A stretch of 64,000 bases of DNA, from the NCBI GenBank assembly GCA_963731125.1, contig CAVSVP010000008.1, positions 558,001 to 622,000 on the forward strand, given 5' to 3'. Below are positions 26,152 to 35,304 of the stretch, piece after piece (the first letter of the stretch is position 1; each line of letters begins with the position of its first letter). The notes beneath the pieces are model-generated. The model had not been told where the DNA came from, did not search any database, and was given only the letters and a program-made list of their open reading frames with translations. The DNA comes from CAVSVP01 sp963731125 (GTDB taxonomy: Bacteria; Pseudomonadota; Gammaproteobacteria; Competibacterales; Competibacteraceae). The translations under genes were made by a program, and so were the position numbers.

Positions 26152-26655
26152 CTAGCTCGTCTGCACCGTAATGCGCCGGCTGCGGGACTCGCGGCTCTTT
26201 GGCAGCGTAATGCGCAATACGCCACGGCGATATTTTGCGCTTGCACCATTTTCGTCGACCTCGCTGGGTAGCGGAATCGCACGTTCAAAACTTCCGTAGG
26301 CTCGTTCCATCAGATAATAGCGTCCCGTCTTCTGTTCCCGTTCCACTTGTTTTTCTCCGCGCACGACCAGGTAATCGTCTACCACCTGGATATCAAAATG
26401 CGCGGGATCCATGCCGGGAACCTCCAGCTTTACGACAACTTCGTTGCCATCCTCTGCGACCTCGGCGGCTAGCAGGCCCCAGCGGGTCGCGTGGTGGAGG
26501 AGGTGCTCGTCCGCAGGTTCCAAAGCATCAGCGGATGGTTTAGGATGAAAGCGGGTGAGGGCATGACTGGCTTTTTCACGTAAATCGTGCCAGCCTTCGG
26601 TTAGCGTATCCCACGCTTGGCTTAGCCCTTCGCGAATCTGGGTTAAGGTACTCAT
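26152..26655 (-). CDS. Hsp20/alpha-crystallin family small heat-shock protein
   Basis: The 167-residue protein has an alpha-crystallin domain (about residues 60-155) containing VVKLEVPGMDPAHFDIQVVD, YLVVRGEKQVEREQ and the conserved GVLRITLPK block. It is an ATP-independent holdase. It lies 72 bases downstream of cbpM and probably ends that chaperone operon. It differs clearly from the second Hsp20 at 28101, so they are old paralogues. Confidence 0.92.
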   Translation of the reverse strand: MSTLTQIREGLSQAWDTLTEGWHDLREKASHALTRFHPKPSADALEPADEHLLHHATRWGLLAAEVAEDGNEVVVKLEVPGMDPAHFDIQVVDDYLVVRGEKQVEREQKTGRYYLMERAYGSFERAIPLPSEVDENGASAKYRRGVLRITLPKSRESRSRRITVQTS

Positions 26656-26727
26656 CAGTCAATTCCTCGTCGTTGCTAGGCGGTGATGTCGCCGTCAGTA
26701 AAGTTTGACCGCATCGCGCGCCGTGGT

Positions 26728-27051
26728 TTATGACCGCCGCTGAGCGTGTTTATACAGCTGTCTGAGTTCTTGCAATTCTTCCAGCAAATCCAGCACCAGA
26801 GCCGCACCGGCAAGATTCAGGCGCAGATCCCGCTGCAAGTGCAAGGTGATTTGCACCCGCTTAACGCTGGTGCCGGCAAAACGCCATTCCGCTGGAATGG
26901 CGCCGTGCCGGGGTTCCACCACGCCTTCCTCTACCATATTGATAATCCGCTCGGCGTTTACGCCACAGAGGCTGCACAATTCCCGCAAGTTAAGTACCGT
27001 GTTATCGTCTAGAACGGTTCCCGTTAATAGGACCGAAAGCTCATTCGTCAT
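26728..27051 (-). CDS. cbpM: Chaperone modulator CbpM
   Basis: The 107-residue protein has a MerR-like helical core (LNLRELCSLCGVNAERIINM, VEEGVVEPRHGA) and a C-terminal LAGAALVLDLLEELQELR, as in CbpM. CbpM binds the J-domain of CbpA and restrains its co-chaperone activity. It starts 3 bases after the cbpA stop, the usual gene order. Confidence 0.93.
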   Translation of the reverse strand: MTNELSVLLTGTVLDDNTVLNLRELCSLCGVNAERIINMVEEGVVEPRHGAIPAEWRFAGTSVKRVQITLHLQRDLRLNLAGAALVLDLLEELQELRQLYKHAQRRS

Positions 27052-27054
27052 GCT

Positions 27055-27993
27055 CTATTCTCCCAGTTCCGCGCGCGGATTCATGGGAATTTGCTCTGCC
27101 ATTTGCACATAAAGCGCCTTGGCTTCCGGGGTGTCGGCGCGGGGTGTTACCATACGCAGCACGACATATTGATCGCCGGGAGGATTTCCCGGCAAACCTT
27201 TGCCTCTGAGGCGTAACTTAGTCCCGGATTGGGAGCCGGGTGGAATTTTCAGTTCCACCTTGCCGTCGAGGGTGGGAATGGTTACCGTCTGTCCCAACGC
27301 GGCTTCCCAGGGCGTCACAGGCAACTCAAGATAAATATCGCGCTGCTCGGCGCGAAACAGCGGATGGGGTTCAAATTCTACTTCCAAATAGAGATCGCCC
27401 CGCGGTCCACCGCCGGAACCGGGTGCACCTTGGCCGGCTAGGCGAATGCGCTGTCCTGCAATGACGCCTTGGGGTATCTTTACATTAAGCGTCCGGGACC
27501 GGCGGGTCAACTGGCCTTGGGCATCCAGTTCCGGTGTGCTCAGCGTCAGGGCCCGCACCGTTCCGCGGTAGGCATCCTCAAGGCTAACCTTAAGCTTAGC
27601 ATGCTGATCCCCGCCTTTGGCCCTTAGGTGAGTATAGTCGTGAACGTGGGTCGCTCTTCCGAAAAGCGTCTCGAAAAAATCGCTAAAGTGCCCCGCTTCG
27701 GCGTCGGTAAAACCGCCACCACTAAAGGCAAAGCCCTGATCCCAGTCAGGCGGAGGCTGAAAATCCTGGCCGGCCTGCCACTGTTTGCCGATGCTATCGT
27801 AAGCGGAGCGTTTTTCCGGGTCTTTTAAGACCTCGTAGGCCTCACCGACTTCCTTGAAACGTTCCTCCGCATCGGGTTCCTTACTGACATCCGGATGATA
27901 TTTGCGCGCCAGTTTACGGTAGGCGCGCTTGATATCATCTTGGCCGGCATCCCGAGAAACACCGAGAATCTGATAATAATCCTTAAATTGCAT
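27055..27993 (-). CDS. cbpA: Curved-DNA-binding DnaJ-like co-chaperone CbpA
   Basis: The 312-residue class B J-protein has an N-terminal J-domain (FKDYYQILGVSRDAGQ, HPD in KYHPDVSKEP), a Gly/Phe region (FAFSGGGFTDAEAG) and two DnaJ C-terminal beta domains (LNVKIPQGVIAGQRIRLAGQ, GDLYLEVEFEPHPLF, VELKIPPGSQSGTKLRLRGK). No zinc-finger cysteines are present, which separates CbpA from DnaJ. It stimulates DnaK and binds curved DNA. It may be co-transcribed with the Hsp20 gene at 28101. Confidence 0.94.
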   Translation of the reverse strand: MQFKDYYQILGVSRDAGQDDIKRAYRKLARKYHPDVSKEPDAEERFKEVGEAYEVLKDPEKRSAYDSIGKQWQAGQDFQPPPDWDQGFAFSGGGFTDAEAGHFSDFFETLFGRATHVHDYTHLRAKGGDQHAKLKVSLEDAYRGTVRALTLSTPELDAQGQLTRRSRTLNVKIPQGVIAGQRIRLAGQGAPGSGGGPRGDLYLEVEFEPHPLFRAEQRDIYLELPVTPWEAALGQTVTIPTLDGKVELKIPPGSQSGTKLRLRGKGLPGNPPGDQYVVLRMVTPRADTPEAKALYVQMAEQIPMNPRAELGE

Positions 27994-28020
27994 GCCTTAC
28001 CTTAACGAAGACACCTGAGA

Positions 28021-28044
28021 CAAAATAACGGCTGCGTCGCAGCC
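28021..28044 (-). terminator. Weak terminator-like hairpin
   Basis: On the minus strand GGCTGC/GCAGCC with a three-base loop is followed by GTTATTTTG. It lies between the Hsp20 gene (28101-28544) and cbpA and could attenuate read-through. Confidence 0.4.
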
Positions 28045-28062
28045 CTCAGCGGGTAAAGCGCA

Positions 28063-28088
28063 GGTCGGGAGCCGAATGGCTCCCGACC
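28063..28088. repeat. Perfect 11-bp hairpin downstream of Hsp20
   Basis: GGTCGGGAGCC pairs with GGCTCCCGACC around a GAAT loop. No T-run follows on the minus strand, so it may act in mRNA end protection. The string GGTCGGGAGC also occurs at 28603-28612 inside the putative heat-shock promoter on the other side of the gene. Confidence 0.55.
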
Positions 28089-28100
28089 AACCGCGACCCA

Positions 28101-28544
28101 TTAACCTGCTACCGCAATTTTGCGGGGTTGTGCCGCATGACCTTTGGGAACGGTCAATTCCAGCACGCCGTCTTTGGACTTGGCGGTAATCTTTTCGGCA
28201 TCTACCGTATCCGGCAGCGAGAAGCGGCGTAAAAAAGTCCCGCGTACCCGTTCGACACGCTTATACTTCTCCGTTTCTTCCTTACTCTCGGAAGCCCGTT
28301 GTCCCTTGAGCGTAAGCACGCCTTTTTCCATGGTAATCTCGATATCCTTGGGATCGACGCCCGGAAGATCGGCATGAATCACAAAACAGTCGTTTTCTTC
28401 CTTGATATCCACTGCCGGTACCCAATCGCTTGCTGTTAAACCGCCGGTTTCTTCATCGCCAAAGCGGCTGGTGTCAAACAGACGATTGACTTCGCGCTGC
28501 AGCTGATTCAATAGATTTAAAGGTTCGTAGCGAACAATAGCCAT
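28101..28544 (-). CDS. Hsp20/alpha-crystallin family small heat-shock protein
   Basis: The 147-residue protein reads MAIVRYEPLNLLNQLQREVN, then an alpha-crystallin domain (VDIKEENDCFVIHADLPGVD, GVLTLKGQRASESKEETEKY, FSLPDTVDAEKITAKSKDGV, LELTVPKG). It is a stress holdase and close to the common proteobacterial Hsp20 type. A sigma32-like promoter is seen about 50 bases upstream. Confidence 0.95.
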   Translation of the reverse strand: MAIVRYEPLNLLNQLQREVNRLFDTSRFGDEETGGLTASDWVPAVDIKEENDCFVIHADLPGVDPKDIEITMEKGVLTLKGQRASESKEETEKYKRVERVRGTFLRRFSLPDTVDAEKITAKSKDGVLELTVPKGHAAQPRKIAVAG

Positions 28545-28595
28545 AGTATGTTTCCTCTGCGAAAAATGGAAATTAAAGTTTTGGCGCCACCTTTG

Positions 28596-28624
28596 AAATA
28601 GGGGTCGGGAGCAAAAAATTCAAG
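28596..28624 (-). promoter_or_regulatory. Sigma32 (heat-shock) promoter of hsp20
   Basis: On the minus strand CTTGAA (28619-28624) is followed after 14 bases by CCCCTATTT (28596-28604). This fits the sigma32 consensus CTTGAA-N13-15-CCCCATNT with one or two mismatches, at about 50 bases from the Hsp20 start. Confidence 0.65.
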
Positions 28625-28687
28625 TGCGCAGCGACACATTCTATGGTGCCTGGACCTCGCGCTTCACATTAAATAAATCCTGTGTAG

Positions 28688-28757
28688 TTATCGATCTGGA
28701 CGCTGTTATCAAGTCTGTTGCTTGCGTAGCCTGGATGGAGCGTCAGCGGAATCCGGG
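28688..28757 (+). repeat. Half copy of repeat A joined to repeat B copy 4
   Basis: 28688-28715 matches the left arm of repeat A (TTATCGATCTGGACGCTGTT then ATCAAG) and stops there. 28725-28757 is a well-preserved element B (GTAGCCTGGATGGAGCG and AGCGGAATCCGGG). The junction suggests insertion of B into A or recombination between families. Confidence 0.65.
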
Positions 28758-28791
28758 ACCGGTGAACTGCGTAATGACCGAGTGTGAACCA

Positions 28792-30717
28792 TTAGCCGAC
28801 CAGTTGCCGGTAAATGACCGGCAGTGCTGCCGGCAGCCGGCTAATCCGGCTGACAATCGCATAGGCACCGCGGCCAAACAGGTAGGGAAAATAGTCCCGG
28901 GCTTTGCTATCCACCGTCAAGCCGAAAACCCGCAATCCCTGGCGGCGGGCCTCGCGAATCGCTTGGCGTGTGTCTTCGATGCCGTAGCGGCCTTCATAGC
29001 GGTCGAGATCGTTGGGTTTGCCATCGCTCAGTAGCAGCAGCAGCCGGTGGCGGTTAGGTCGTTCCCTCAGGTTTTCGGTGACATGGCGCAGGGCAGCGCC
29101 AATGCGGGTGTAATAGCCGGGTCGCAGGGCCTGCAGGCGGCGTTCGACGGCGTCGTTTAGGGGACTATCGAACGGCTTGACGGTCTGGACGTTGACCCAA
29201 TGCCGTTGCCGCGAGGTAAAGGTAAAGATGGCGTGCTCGTCGCCGCAGGCCGCCAGACCGTGACTTAAGGCAAGCACCGCCTCCTTTTCCACATCCAGCA
29301 CCCGGTGGTTATCGATCCAGCTATCGGTGGATAACGACACGTCCATCAGGATGGCCACTGCCAGATCCCGCGTTGCACTGCGCACTTGGGTATAGACACG
29401 CTCGGAACCTACGCCGCCGGCCTTAATGTCGGTATAGGAGCGCACCAGCGCCGCAAGATCCAAGTCGTCGCCGTCGCGCTGGGCAGGGAACAGCTGGCGT
29501 CGCGGGCGCAGCGCCTCGAACTGCCTGCGCACGGCGCGGATGCGCCGCCGGGTCGCTGCGTCAGGCTGCCAAGTCTCGCCTGCTTCGCTGGCGGGTCCTG
29601 CGACGACACGGCAGTGGTTTCGGCGAAAGGTCTGACGGGTGTAATCCCATTCCGGATAGGTGTAGTCGGCGCTAAGCGGTTCGCCGGTGACGGCCTCAGG
29701 TGCCAAATCCAGATCCAACGTCAGCCGCGTTGCCGCCTTGCGTCGCTGCCGGGTCACCGTGATCTCGTCCAGATCCGAGGCGGCTCTACGTGCGGTCTCG
29801 GGGTCATCGTCCTCGATGCTGCGGTTAATGTTGACCATCTCCGCCAGGCAGAGGATATTTTCAAAGCGATTCAGCAGCAGGGGATCGTCCCGCTCGGCCT
29901 GCTCACAAGTGCGGCGCCGTGCCTTGCGACGCCGGTCATCTCCGGCCGCACTGCTACCGCCACCCGGGTCGTCGCCGTCGCGCTGGCTTGCACTGGAAGG
30001 GCGGCGCAGCACTTCGCCCCAGAGCGGCACCGGCAGAAACGGCCGGTAGCCCCGTGGAGCGCTCAACGGGTGCACGGCGGCGCCGGCGTCAAGCACGGTC
30101 GCCAGGACAAGGCGCCCCCCCTCATGGGACGGCTTGGCGCCTCCCAGAAGACTGATCATGGTCGCCTCAACGGCGGCTTCCCAACCCTGCAGGCGACGTT
30201 GCGGGCGCAGGGTGCACAAGGCCGCGGCGAGTGCTGTATAAGGTGCACGCAGGCCCGGCCAGTCGTGCAGTACCCGCTGCGTCGTGGTGTATGCCGCCCG
30301 CAAAGCCAGAATATCCCCCTGCAGGGGATCGCTGCAGCGAGGGTTTTGCGGCACTGCATGGGCGAAGAAGGCGACTAGCCAAAAGTAGAGCCGTGCGTTG
30401 TGGGCAGGCTCGGGAAAATATTCCAGCCGTTCGGGCAGCAGCAGCGTCTCGCCGTCCAGCGTGGGTCGCTCCAGCCGCTCTGAACTGCCCAGGCCCACCC
30501 GCTGGCGCAGGTTAAGCCGATGGCTGGAACGGGTGGGAGCGCAGGCGGTCAGACGTACGCCTCCCGGGCCGCCCAGGCCGCGGAAGAATACCGTCAGGCG
30601 GGCGTGCAGTTCAGCGAGGGTAACCGCAGCCTCGGGATACCGGGGATAACTGGCGGCCCTGCCTATCCAGCGGTGCCAGCAGCGGCCGATGGTCTCCTCC
30701 AGCTCTGGAAATGCCAT
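28792..30717 (-). CDS. norD: Nitric oxide reductase activation protein NorD
   Basis: The 641-residue protein has a C-terminal von Willebrand A domain with the MIDAS motif DVSLSTDSW, the Thr site around YYTRIGAALRH and LLLLSDGKPNDLDRYEG. A long, Arg-rich and poorly conserved N-terminal half precedes it, as is usual for NorD. With the MoxR-like ATPase NorQ it is needed for cofactor insertion into NorB (non-haem iron). It starts 2 bases after the norQ stop and ends the nor operon. Confidence 0.93.
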   Translation of the reverse strand: MAFPELEETIGRCWHRWIGRAASYPRYPEAAVTLAELHARLTVFFRGLGGPGGVRLTACAPTRSSHRLNLRQRVGLGSSERLERPTLDGETLLLPERLEYFPEPAHNARLYFWLVAFFAHAVPQNPRCSDPLQGDILALRAAYTTTQRVLHDWPGLRAPYTALAAALCTLRPQRRLQGWEAAVEATMISLLGGAKPSHEGGRLVLATVLDAGAAVHPLSAPRGYRPFLPVPLWGEVLRRPSSASQRDGDDPGGGSSAAGDDRRRKARRRTCEQAERDDPLLLNRFENILCLAEMVNINRSIEDDDPETARRAASDLDEITVTRQRRKAATRLTLDLDLAPEAVTGEPLSADYTYPEWDYTRQTFRRNHCRVVAGPASEAGETWQPDAATRRRIRAVRRQFEALRPRRQLFPAQRDGDDLDLAALVRSYTDIKAGGVGSERVYTQVRSATRDLAVAILMDVSLSTDSWIDNHRVLDVEKEAVLALSHGLAACGDEHAIFTFTSRQRHWVNVQTVKPFDSPLNDAVERRLQALRPGYYTRIGAALRHVTENLRERPNRHRLLLLLSDGKPNDLDRYEGRYGIEDTRQAIREARRQGLRVFGLTVDSKARDYFPYLFGRGAYAIVSRISRLPAALPVIYRQLVG

Positions 30718-30719
30718 CC

Positions 30720-31535
30720 TTAACCGTAAGCGGCGCGTACGACCTCAAGGAGTCCTGCCTTGACGTCCCGGTCGTCGGTCAAAGGCTCGATGAGCGCCGC
30801 GTTAACCGCCAGATCCGGTTTTAGGCCCGCGCCGATCAAGGTGGCGCAATAGACCAGGAGGCGCGTCGACACGCCTTCCTCCAAATCCTGCTCCTTAAGC
30901 GTGCGCAGCCGATTAGCAAGCCGGACCAGCGCCGCACAGCGTTCGGCAGCCAGACCGCTTTCCCGGGCGACGATGGCGGTTTCCAGGGCGGGCACCGGAA
31001 AATCAAACTCTGCGGCGAGAAAGCGCTGGCGGGTGCTGGGCTTGAGGCTCTTTAGAATATGTTGATAACCGGGGTTATAGGAAATCACCAGCATAAACGT
31101 GGCGGGTGCTTGGAGTCGTTCTCCGGTACGCTCCAGGGGCAGAAAGCGGCGATCATCGGTCAGGGGGTGCAATACCACCGTCACATCCTTGCGGGCTTCC
31201 ACCACTTCGTCCAGGTAGAGAATCGCGCCCTCGCGCACCGCGCGGGTGAGGGGACCGTCGACCCAGACGGTGTCGCCGCCCTTTAGCAGGTAACGGCCGG
31301 TGAGGTCGGCGGCGCTGAGATCGTCGTGACAGGCGACCGTATAGAGCGGACGTCCCAGGCGGGCGGCCATATGGGCGACGAACCGCGTCTTGCCGCAGCC
31401 GGTTGGCCCTTTGAGCAGCAAGGGCAACCGGTGGCGGTAGGCGTGTTCAAACAGGACGCATTCCTCACCCGTCGGCTGATAGTAGGGGATCTCTGCGCTC
31501 GCCTGGCAGGGAGCGGCGGGCATCGCCTGGCTCAT
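30720..31535 (-). CDS. norQ: Nitric oxide reductase activation ATPase NorQ
   Basis: The 271-residue MoxR-class AAA+ ATPase has Walker A LLLKGPTGCGKTRFV, Walker B AILYLDEVVEARKD and the arginine-rich sensor region LKPSTRQRFLAAEFDFP. The ATG at 31535 is used: it lies 4 bases after the norB stop and gives the family N-terminus (IPYYQPTGEECVLFEHAY). A longer frame to 31655 would overlap norB. NorQ and NorD form an activating complex for NorCB. Confidence 0.94.
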   Translation of the reverse strand: MSQAMPAAPCQASAEIPYYQPTGEECVLFEHAYRHRLPLLLKGPTGCGKTRFVAHMAARLGRPLYTVACHDDLSAADLTGRYLLKGGDTVWVDGPLTRAVREGAILYLDEVVEARKDVTVVLHPLTDDRRFLPLERTGERLQAPATFMLVISYNPGYQHILKSLKPSTRQRFLAAEFDFPVPALETAIVARESGLAAERCAALVRLANRLRTLKEQDLEEGVSTRLLVYCATLIGAGLKPDLAVNAALIEPLTDDRDVKAGLLEVVRAAYG

Positions 31536-31539
31536 CGTA

Positions 31540-32892
31540 TCAAAGCTTCGCCACTGCCGGCACCCGTTCGATATGGGCGGGTTCCTCCTCGCGGGCCGGC
31601 CCCAGCACCGCGTAGATAAATAGAAACGCCCCGCTGGCCACCACCAGACCGGCACCCAAGCGCATCCAGTAGAACAGGTCCAGCTGAGCCTGAACCTCCA
31701 TATAGGTCATGCCCATGATGCGCTGCAGATGGGTCTGCACCACGCCCGCAAAGGTCAGGGTAAAGGTCATAAAGAAGATGGCCGAGGTCATCAACCAGAA
31801 GCTCCACATATTGAGAATCTGATTATAGGGATGCAGATTCCGCAAATAGGGGAGCATATAGGTAAACATCGCCAGGTTCAATGCCACATAGGCGCCATAA
31901 TAGGCATGATGGGCGTGCGCTGCCGTAATCTGAGTGCCGTGGGTATAGTAATTCACAAAGGACAGGGTATGCATAAAGCCCCACACGCCCGCGCCAAAAA
32001 AGGCGGCCACGGCGCAGCCCAGCGCCCAGAGTAGGGCCGCTTTATTGGGATGCTCACGGCCACCTCGCCAGGCCATCGTAAAGACAAAAAACACCATGGC
32101 GAACAGGGGTACGACCTCCAGCGTGGAGAAGATGTTGCCGACCCATTGCCAGTAACCCGGCGCCCCGATCCAGTAATAATGGTGGCCGGTGCCCAGCAGA
32201 CCACTGATTAGAACCAGACCGGCGATAACGTAAAGCCACTTCTCAATGACCTCGCGGTCGACGCCGGTCAGCTTAATCATCAAAAAAGCCAGCACCGCCG
32301 CCATCACCAGTTCCCAAACGTTCTCCACCCAGACATGCACCACATCCCACCAGTACAGCTTGTCCAGGGCCAGATTAGCGGGATTATAAAACGCAAACAG
32401 GAAAAACAGGGCGGTACCCCACAAGCCCACCAGCAGAACGGTGGTGACGACCGTCTTGCGCCCTTTCAGCACGGTCATGGAAATGTTATAGAGAAAGAGC
32501 AGGGCGGCAATCACAATACCTACCTTAACCCATAAGGGTTGTTCCAGCAGTTCACGTCCTCCGTGGATGCTGAACAGATAGCCAATTAACGTGGCCAGGG
32601 CGCCAATGACCAGGATCCAAAGCTGCACGTAAGCCAGCATCGGACTATGGATTTCTCTCTCCGATTCTTCGGGAATGAGATAGTAAGCCGTGGCAAAAAA
32701 GCCCAGCAAGGTCCAGAAGATCAGAGCATTGGTATGGATCATGCGGATGATATTAAAGGGCAGCGCCTCGGAGAGAAAGTTCGGCAGCACATAGACAGTG
32801 CCGGCCAGCACACCGAAGACAACTTGCACGGCAAACAAGGCCAATGCCCAGCGGATATAGGGGTAGGCGAGTTTTTGGGTTGCGTATTTCAT
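31540..32892 (-). CDS. norB: Nitric oxide reductase large subunit NorB
   Basis: The 450-residue protein has about twelve membrane helices. Metal ligands are visible: His in IHTNALIFW, the FeB His-Glu pair in VVHVWVENVWELV, the His-His in GTGHHYYWIG, and the haem ligands in HAHHAYYGAY. The glutamates and the lack of the Tyr-crosslink motif mark it as cNOR, reducing 2 NO to N2O with electrons from NorC. The ATG at 32892 with GAGGA 8 bases upstream is used; a TTG at 32907 overlaps the norC stop. Confidence 0.96.
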   Translation of the reverse strand: MKYATQKLAYPYIRWALALFAVQVVFGVLAGTVYVLPNFLSEALPFNIIRMIHTNALIFWTLLGFFATAYYLIPEESEREIHSPMLAYVQLWILVIGALATLIGYLFSIHGGRELLEQPLWVKVGIVIAALLFLYNISMTVLKGRKTVVTTVLLVGLWGTALFFLFAFYNPANLALDKLYWWDVVHVWVENVWELVMAAVLAFLMIKLTGVDREVIEKWLYVIAGLVLISGLLGTGHHYYWIGAPGYWQWVGNIFSTLEVVPLFAMVFFVFTMAWRGGREHPNKAALLWALGCAVAAFFGAGVWGFMHTLSFVNYYTHGTQITAAHAHHAYYGAYVALNLAMFTYMLPYLRNLHPYNQILNMWSFWLMTSAIFFMTFTLTFAGVVQTHLQRIMGMTYMEVQAQLDLFYWMRLGAGLVVASGAFLFIYAVLGPAREEEPAHIERVPAVAKL

Positions 32893-32903
32893 GGGCAATG
32901 TCC

Positions 32904-33356
32904 TCAACCGGAGACCTTTGGCGGCCAGCCCTGCGTGTCAATGCGGCTGGTCCATTCCAGAAAATCGATAAGATCGTCGAGCTCCTGCTCGGTAAGGTTA
33001 AATTGCGGCATCTGCCGCCGTCCCGGGGTGCCCGTGGGCTGCACCCGCATCCAGGCTTTCAGCGCCGCGCGTGCCCCTACTGGGTTATTACGCCCGCCAT
33101 AGCGCACCCATACATTGCCGAGTTCCGGAGCAAAATAAGCCCCCTCGCCAAGGAGGGTATGGCAGTTAATGCAGGAATGTTTTTCCCAGACATGCTTGCC
33201 GCGGGCTACTGCTTCGGTAAGACTTGCGGTGTCGGTTGAAGTGTTGACAATATAGAAATGGCTGTGGACCGTCAGTAAGGCGTAGATCACTAGAAAGAGC
33301 AGTGAGCCGCCATAAAAAATATTGCGAGCGGCGGCTTTGGTCAAAGGTTCGGCCAT
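32904..33356 (-). CDS. norC: Nitric oxide reductase cytochrome c subunit NorC
   Basis: The 150-residue protein has one membrane anchor (IFYGGSLLFLVIYALLTVHS) and a single haem c site CINCH with the NorC block TLLGEGAYFAPELGNV. The Met ligand is in RRQMPQFNL. It receives electrons from periplasmic cytochromes and passes them to NorB. GGGGGA precedes the ATG. It heads norCBQD, a complete and compact set. I looked for an FNR/NNR box upstream and found no convincing one. Confidence 0.96.
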   Translation of the reverse strand: MAEPLTKAAARNIFYGGSLLFLVIYALLTVHSHFYIVNTSTDTASLTEAVARGKHVWEKHSCINCHTLLGEGAYFAPELGNVWVRYGGRNNPVGARAALKAWMRVQPTGTPGRRQMPQFNLTEQELDDLIDFLEWTSRIDTQGWPPKVSG

Positions 33357-33852
33357 ATTTCCCCCGTTGGTATGGAGTTAACTCACATTTATCGTAGGCG
33401 GCTTGTGTACCTATTTCCGGTTTGTGCACTGTGAGTTTCCGCTTCACTTTGGTGCAATTCCACATGGGTTCTTTAAGAGTGTAGTAAAAGCAACGCAGGT
33501 TACCACTCGGTCGCGGGAGTTTTTCGTGCTCGTCTAATACCATTTCCCAAATGTTGGCAAACAGCGCTATGCTTACGCTACATGAGAGTAGCACCGATCT
33601 GACCTACTGGCTCTTTCCTCAGCGTTATCGATCCGGAAGCTATTAGCAAGACCGTCTGCGGCATGGAAGCCGCAGTCGAGCGACAGGGATGTATTGACAG
33701 CGTGTCTTGAAAATAACTTCCGGATCGATATGCAACGCGGCAAAAACTCAAATACCCGCGCTGCGATGCGGCGTATTACCGAGAGTCGGCAAAGCGTTGA
33801 AAAAGGGGACCCTTGAAGAGGTCAGGTCGGTATTGACCGCGGAGGTTGCGCC
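33357..33852. other. Intergenic region upstream of norC with repeat A copy 2
   Basis: The region should hold the norC promoter (minus) and the promoter of the GCS2-like gene (plus); neither is clear by eye. Repeat A copy 2 lies at 33625-33730 with arms TTATCGATCCGGAAGC and ACTTCCGGATCGATA and internal hairpin CTGCGGC/GCCGCAG. The arms carry CCGG where copy 3 has CTGG/CCAG, so the change is compensated on both sides. I see no gene. Confidence 0.7.
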
Positions 33853-35286
33853 ATGGGTCAGGAAATCGACAATAGCCATTTCACCGATCACGATTTCCAG
33901 CGTTTTAGCCAATGTCTACGGCAAGAAACGGCTTTGCTGGCAAATTGGTTCCAGCAGCACCGGTTTGCCGCTGAGCCCAGTATCGGCGGTTTTGAGCTGG
34001 AGGCATGGTTAGTGGACAGCGCTGGCCTGCCGGCGCCCATTAATCAGGCGTACCTGGAGAGTCTGCGCCATCCCTTGGTGGTGCCGGAACTGTCGGTATT
34101 CAATGTCGAATTAAACACGCCGGAGCGGCCGCTGCGAGGAGACGTCTTGAGCCGGATGGAGGCCGACCTTGCCGAGCTCTGGAAGCGTTGTGGTGCCAAG
34201 GCCAGAGAATTTAACGCCACCTTGGCCATGATTGGTATCCTGCCTACGGTGCGGGAACAGGACCTGACGCTGGACAGCATGTCTCGTTGGGAACGGTATC
34301 GCGCCCTTAATGAACAGGTATTACGCCTGCGCCGAGGTCAGCCGCTGCGCTTGGATATCCGCGGTGGCGAAGCGCTTTGTATGGAACATAACGACGTTAT
34401 GCTGGAGGCGGCTACCACCTCTTTTCAAATTCATTTACAGGTTAAAGCCAGCGAGGCGGCGGCGTTTTTTAACGCCGCCTTAATGCTATCGGCGCCCATG
34501 GTGGCGGCCACGGCAAACTCCCCCTTCCTGTTCGGTAGACAGTTATGGGAGGAGACCCGCATTCCCTTATTCGAGCAGGCAGTGGCCGTCGGTGGGGATA
34601 TCGCCGGTGATGCGCCGGCTTACCGCCGTGTCACCTTCGGCAGCGGTTATTTGCAGTCTTCCCTGCTGGAGGTGTTCCAGGAGAACCTGGTGCATTATCC
34701 GCCCTTACTGCCCCAATGCCATGACGTGGCGGCGGAAAACCTGCATCATGTGCGCTTGCACAATGGTACGATCTGGCGCTGGAACCGCCCCCTGATCGGT
34801 TTTGGCAGAGATGGAACGCCTCATGTGCGCATTGAGCACCGCGTTGTGCCCGCCGGGCCCAGCATTGCTGACAGTATCGCTAACGCCGCCTTGTTCTATG
34901 GTTTAGTTCACGCCTTGGCCGGTGCGTCCGCCTGGCGTGGGCCCGCCTTATCCTTTGCGCAAAGCCGCGCCAATTTCTATGCCGCCGCCAGGGACGGTCT
35001 GCGGGCTGAAGTGGTTTGGCGACACGGGAGGATACCGCTGCGGCAGCTGTTGCTGACCGAATTATTACCGTTAGCCAGGGAAGGGTTGGCGACCTTGGCC
35101 ATCGCTGAGGCGGATATTGCCTACTATCTCGGCATTATCGAAGCCCGCATTGGAAGTGGGCAAACGGGCTCGCGCTGGCAGCAGGCTTTTGTGGCCCGCC
35201 ATGGCCGCGATATGCAGGCCTTGACCCTGGCTTATCTGGAACGCCAGGGCAGCGGTCTGCCGGTGCACGAGTGGGCGTTGCCATGA
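33853..35286 (+). CDS. Glutamate-cysteine ligase family 2-like (GCS2) protein
   Basis: The 477-residue protein carries GCS2 blocks: an N-terminal IGGFELEAWLVD, VPELSVFNVELNTPER, a central LEAATTSFQIHLQVKASEA and RIEHRVVPAGPSIADSIAN. These match carboxylate-amine ligases related to YbdK and plant-type glutamate-cysteine ligase. Acidic residues in the first and second blocks would hold the two magnesium ions. The product could be gamma-glutamylcysteine or another gamma-glutamyl amide; this is not decided by sequence. A transcript would start within or after repeat A copy 2. Confidence 0.8.
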   Translation: MGQEIDNSHFTDHDFQRFSQCLRQETALLANWFQQHRFAAEPSIGGFELEAWLVDSAGLPAPINQAYLESLRHPLVVPELSVFNVELNTPERPLRGDVLSRMEADLAELWKRCGAKAREFNATLAMIGILPTVREQDLTLDSMSRWERYRALNEQVLRLRRGQPLRLDIRGGEALCMEHNDVMLEAATTSFQIHLQVKASEAAAFFNAALMLSAPMVAATANSPFLFGRQLWEETRIPLFEQAVAVGGDIAGDAPAYRRVTFGSGYLQSSLLEVFQENLVHYPPLLPQCHDVAAENLHHVRLHNGTIWRWNRPLIGFGRDGTPHVRIEHRVVPAGPSIADSIANAALFYGLVHALAGASAWRGPALSFAQSRANFYAAARDGLRAEVVWRHGRIPLRQLLLTELLPLAREGLATLAIAEADIAYYLGIIEARIGSGQTGSRWQQAFVARHGRDMQALTLAYLERQGSGLPVHEWALP

Positions 35287-35304
35287 CAGAAAGCCACCAG
35301 CGCA

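Noticed and set aside
29386..30378. 330-codon plus frame opposite norD
   Set aside because: Antisense shadow of a GC-rich gene; no start signal and no domain.
33357..33600. FNR/NNR box upstream of norC
   Set aside because: I expected TTGAT-N4-ATCAA from biology but could not find an acceptable match.
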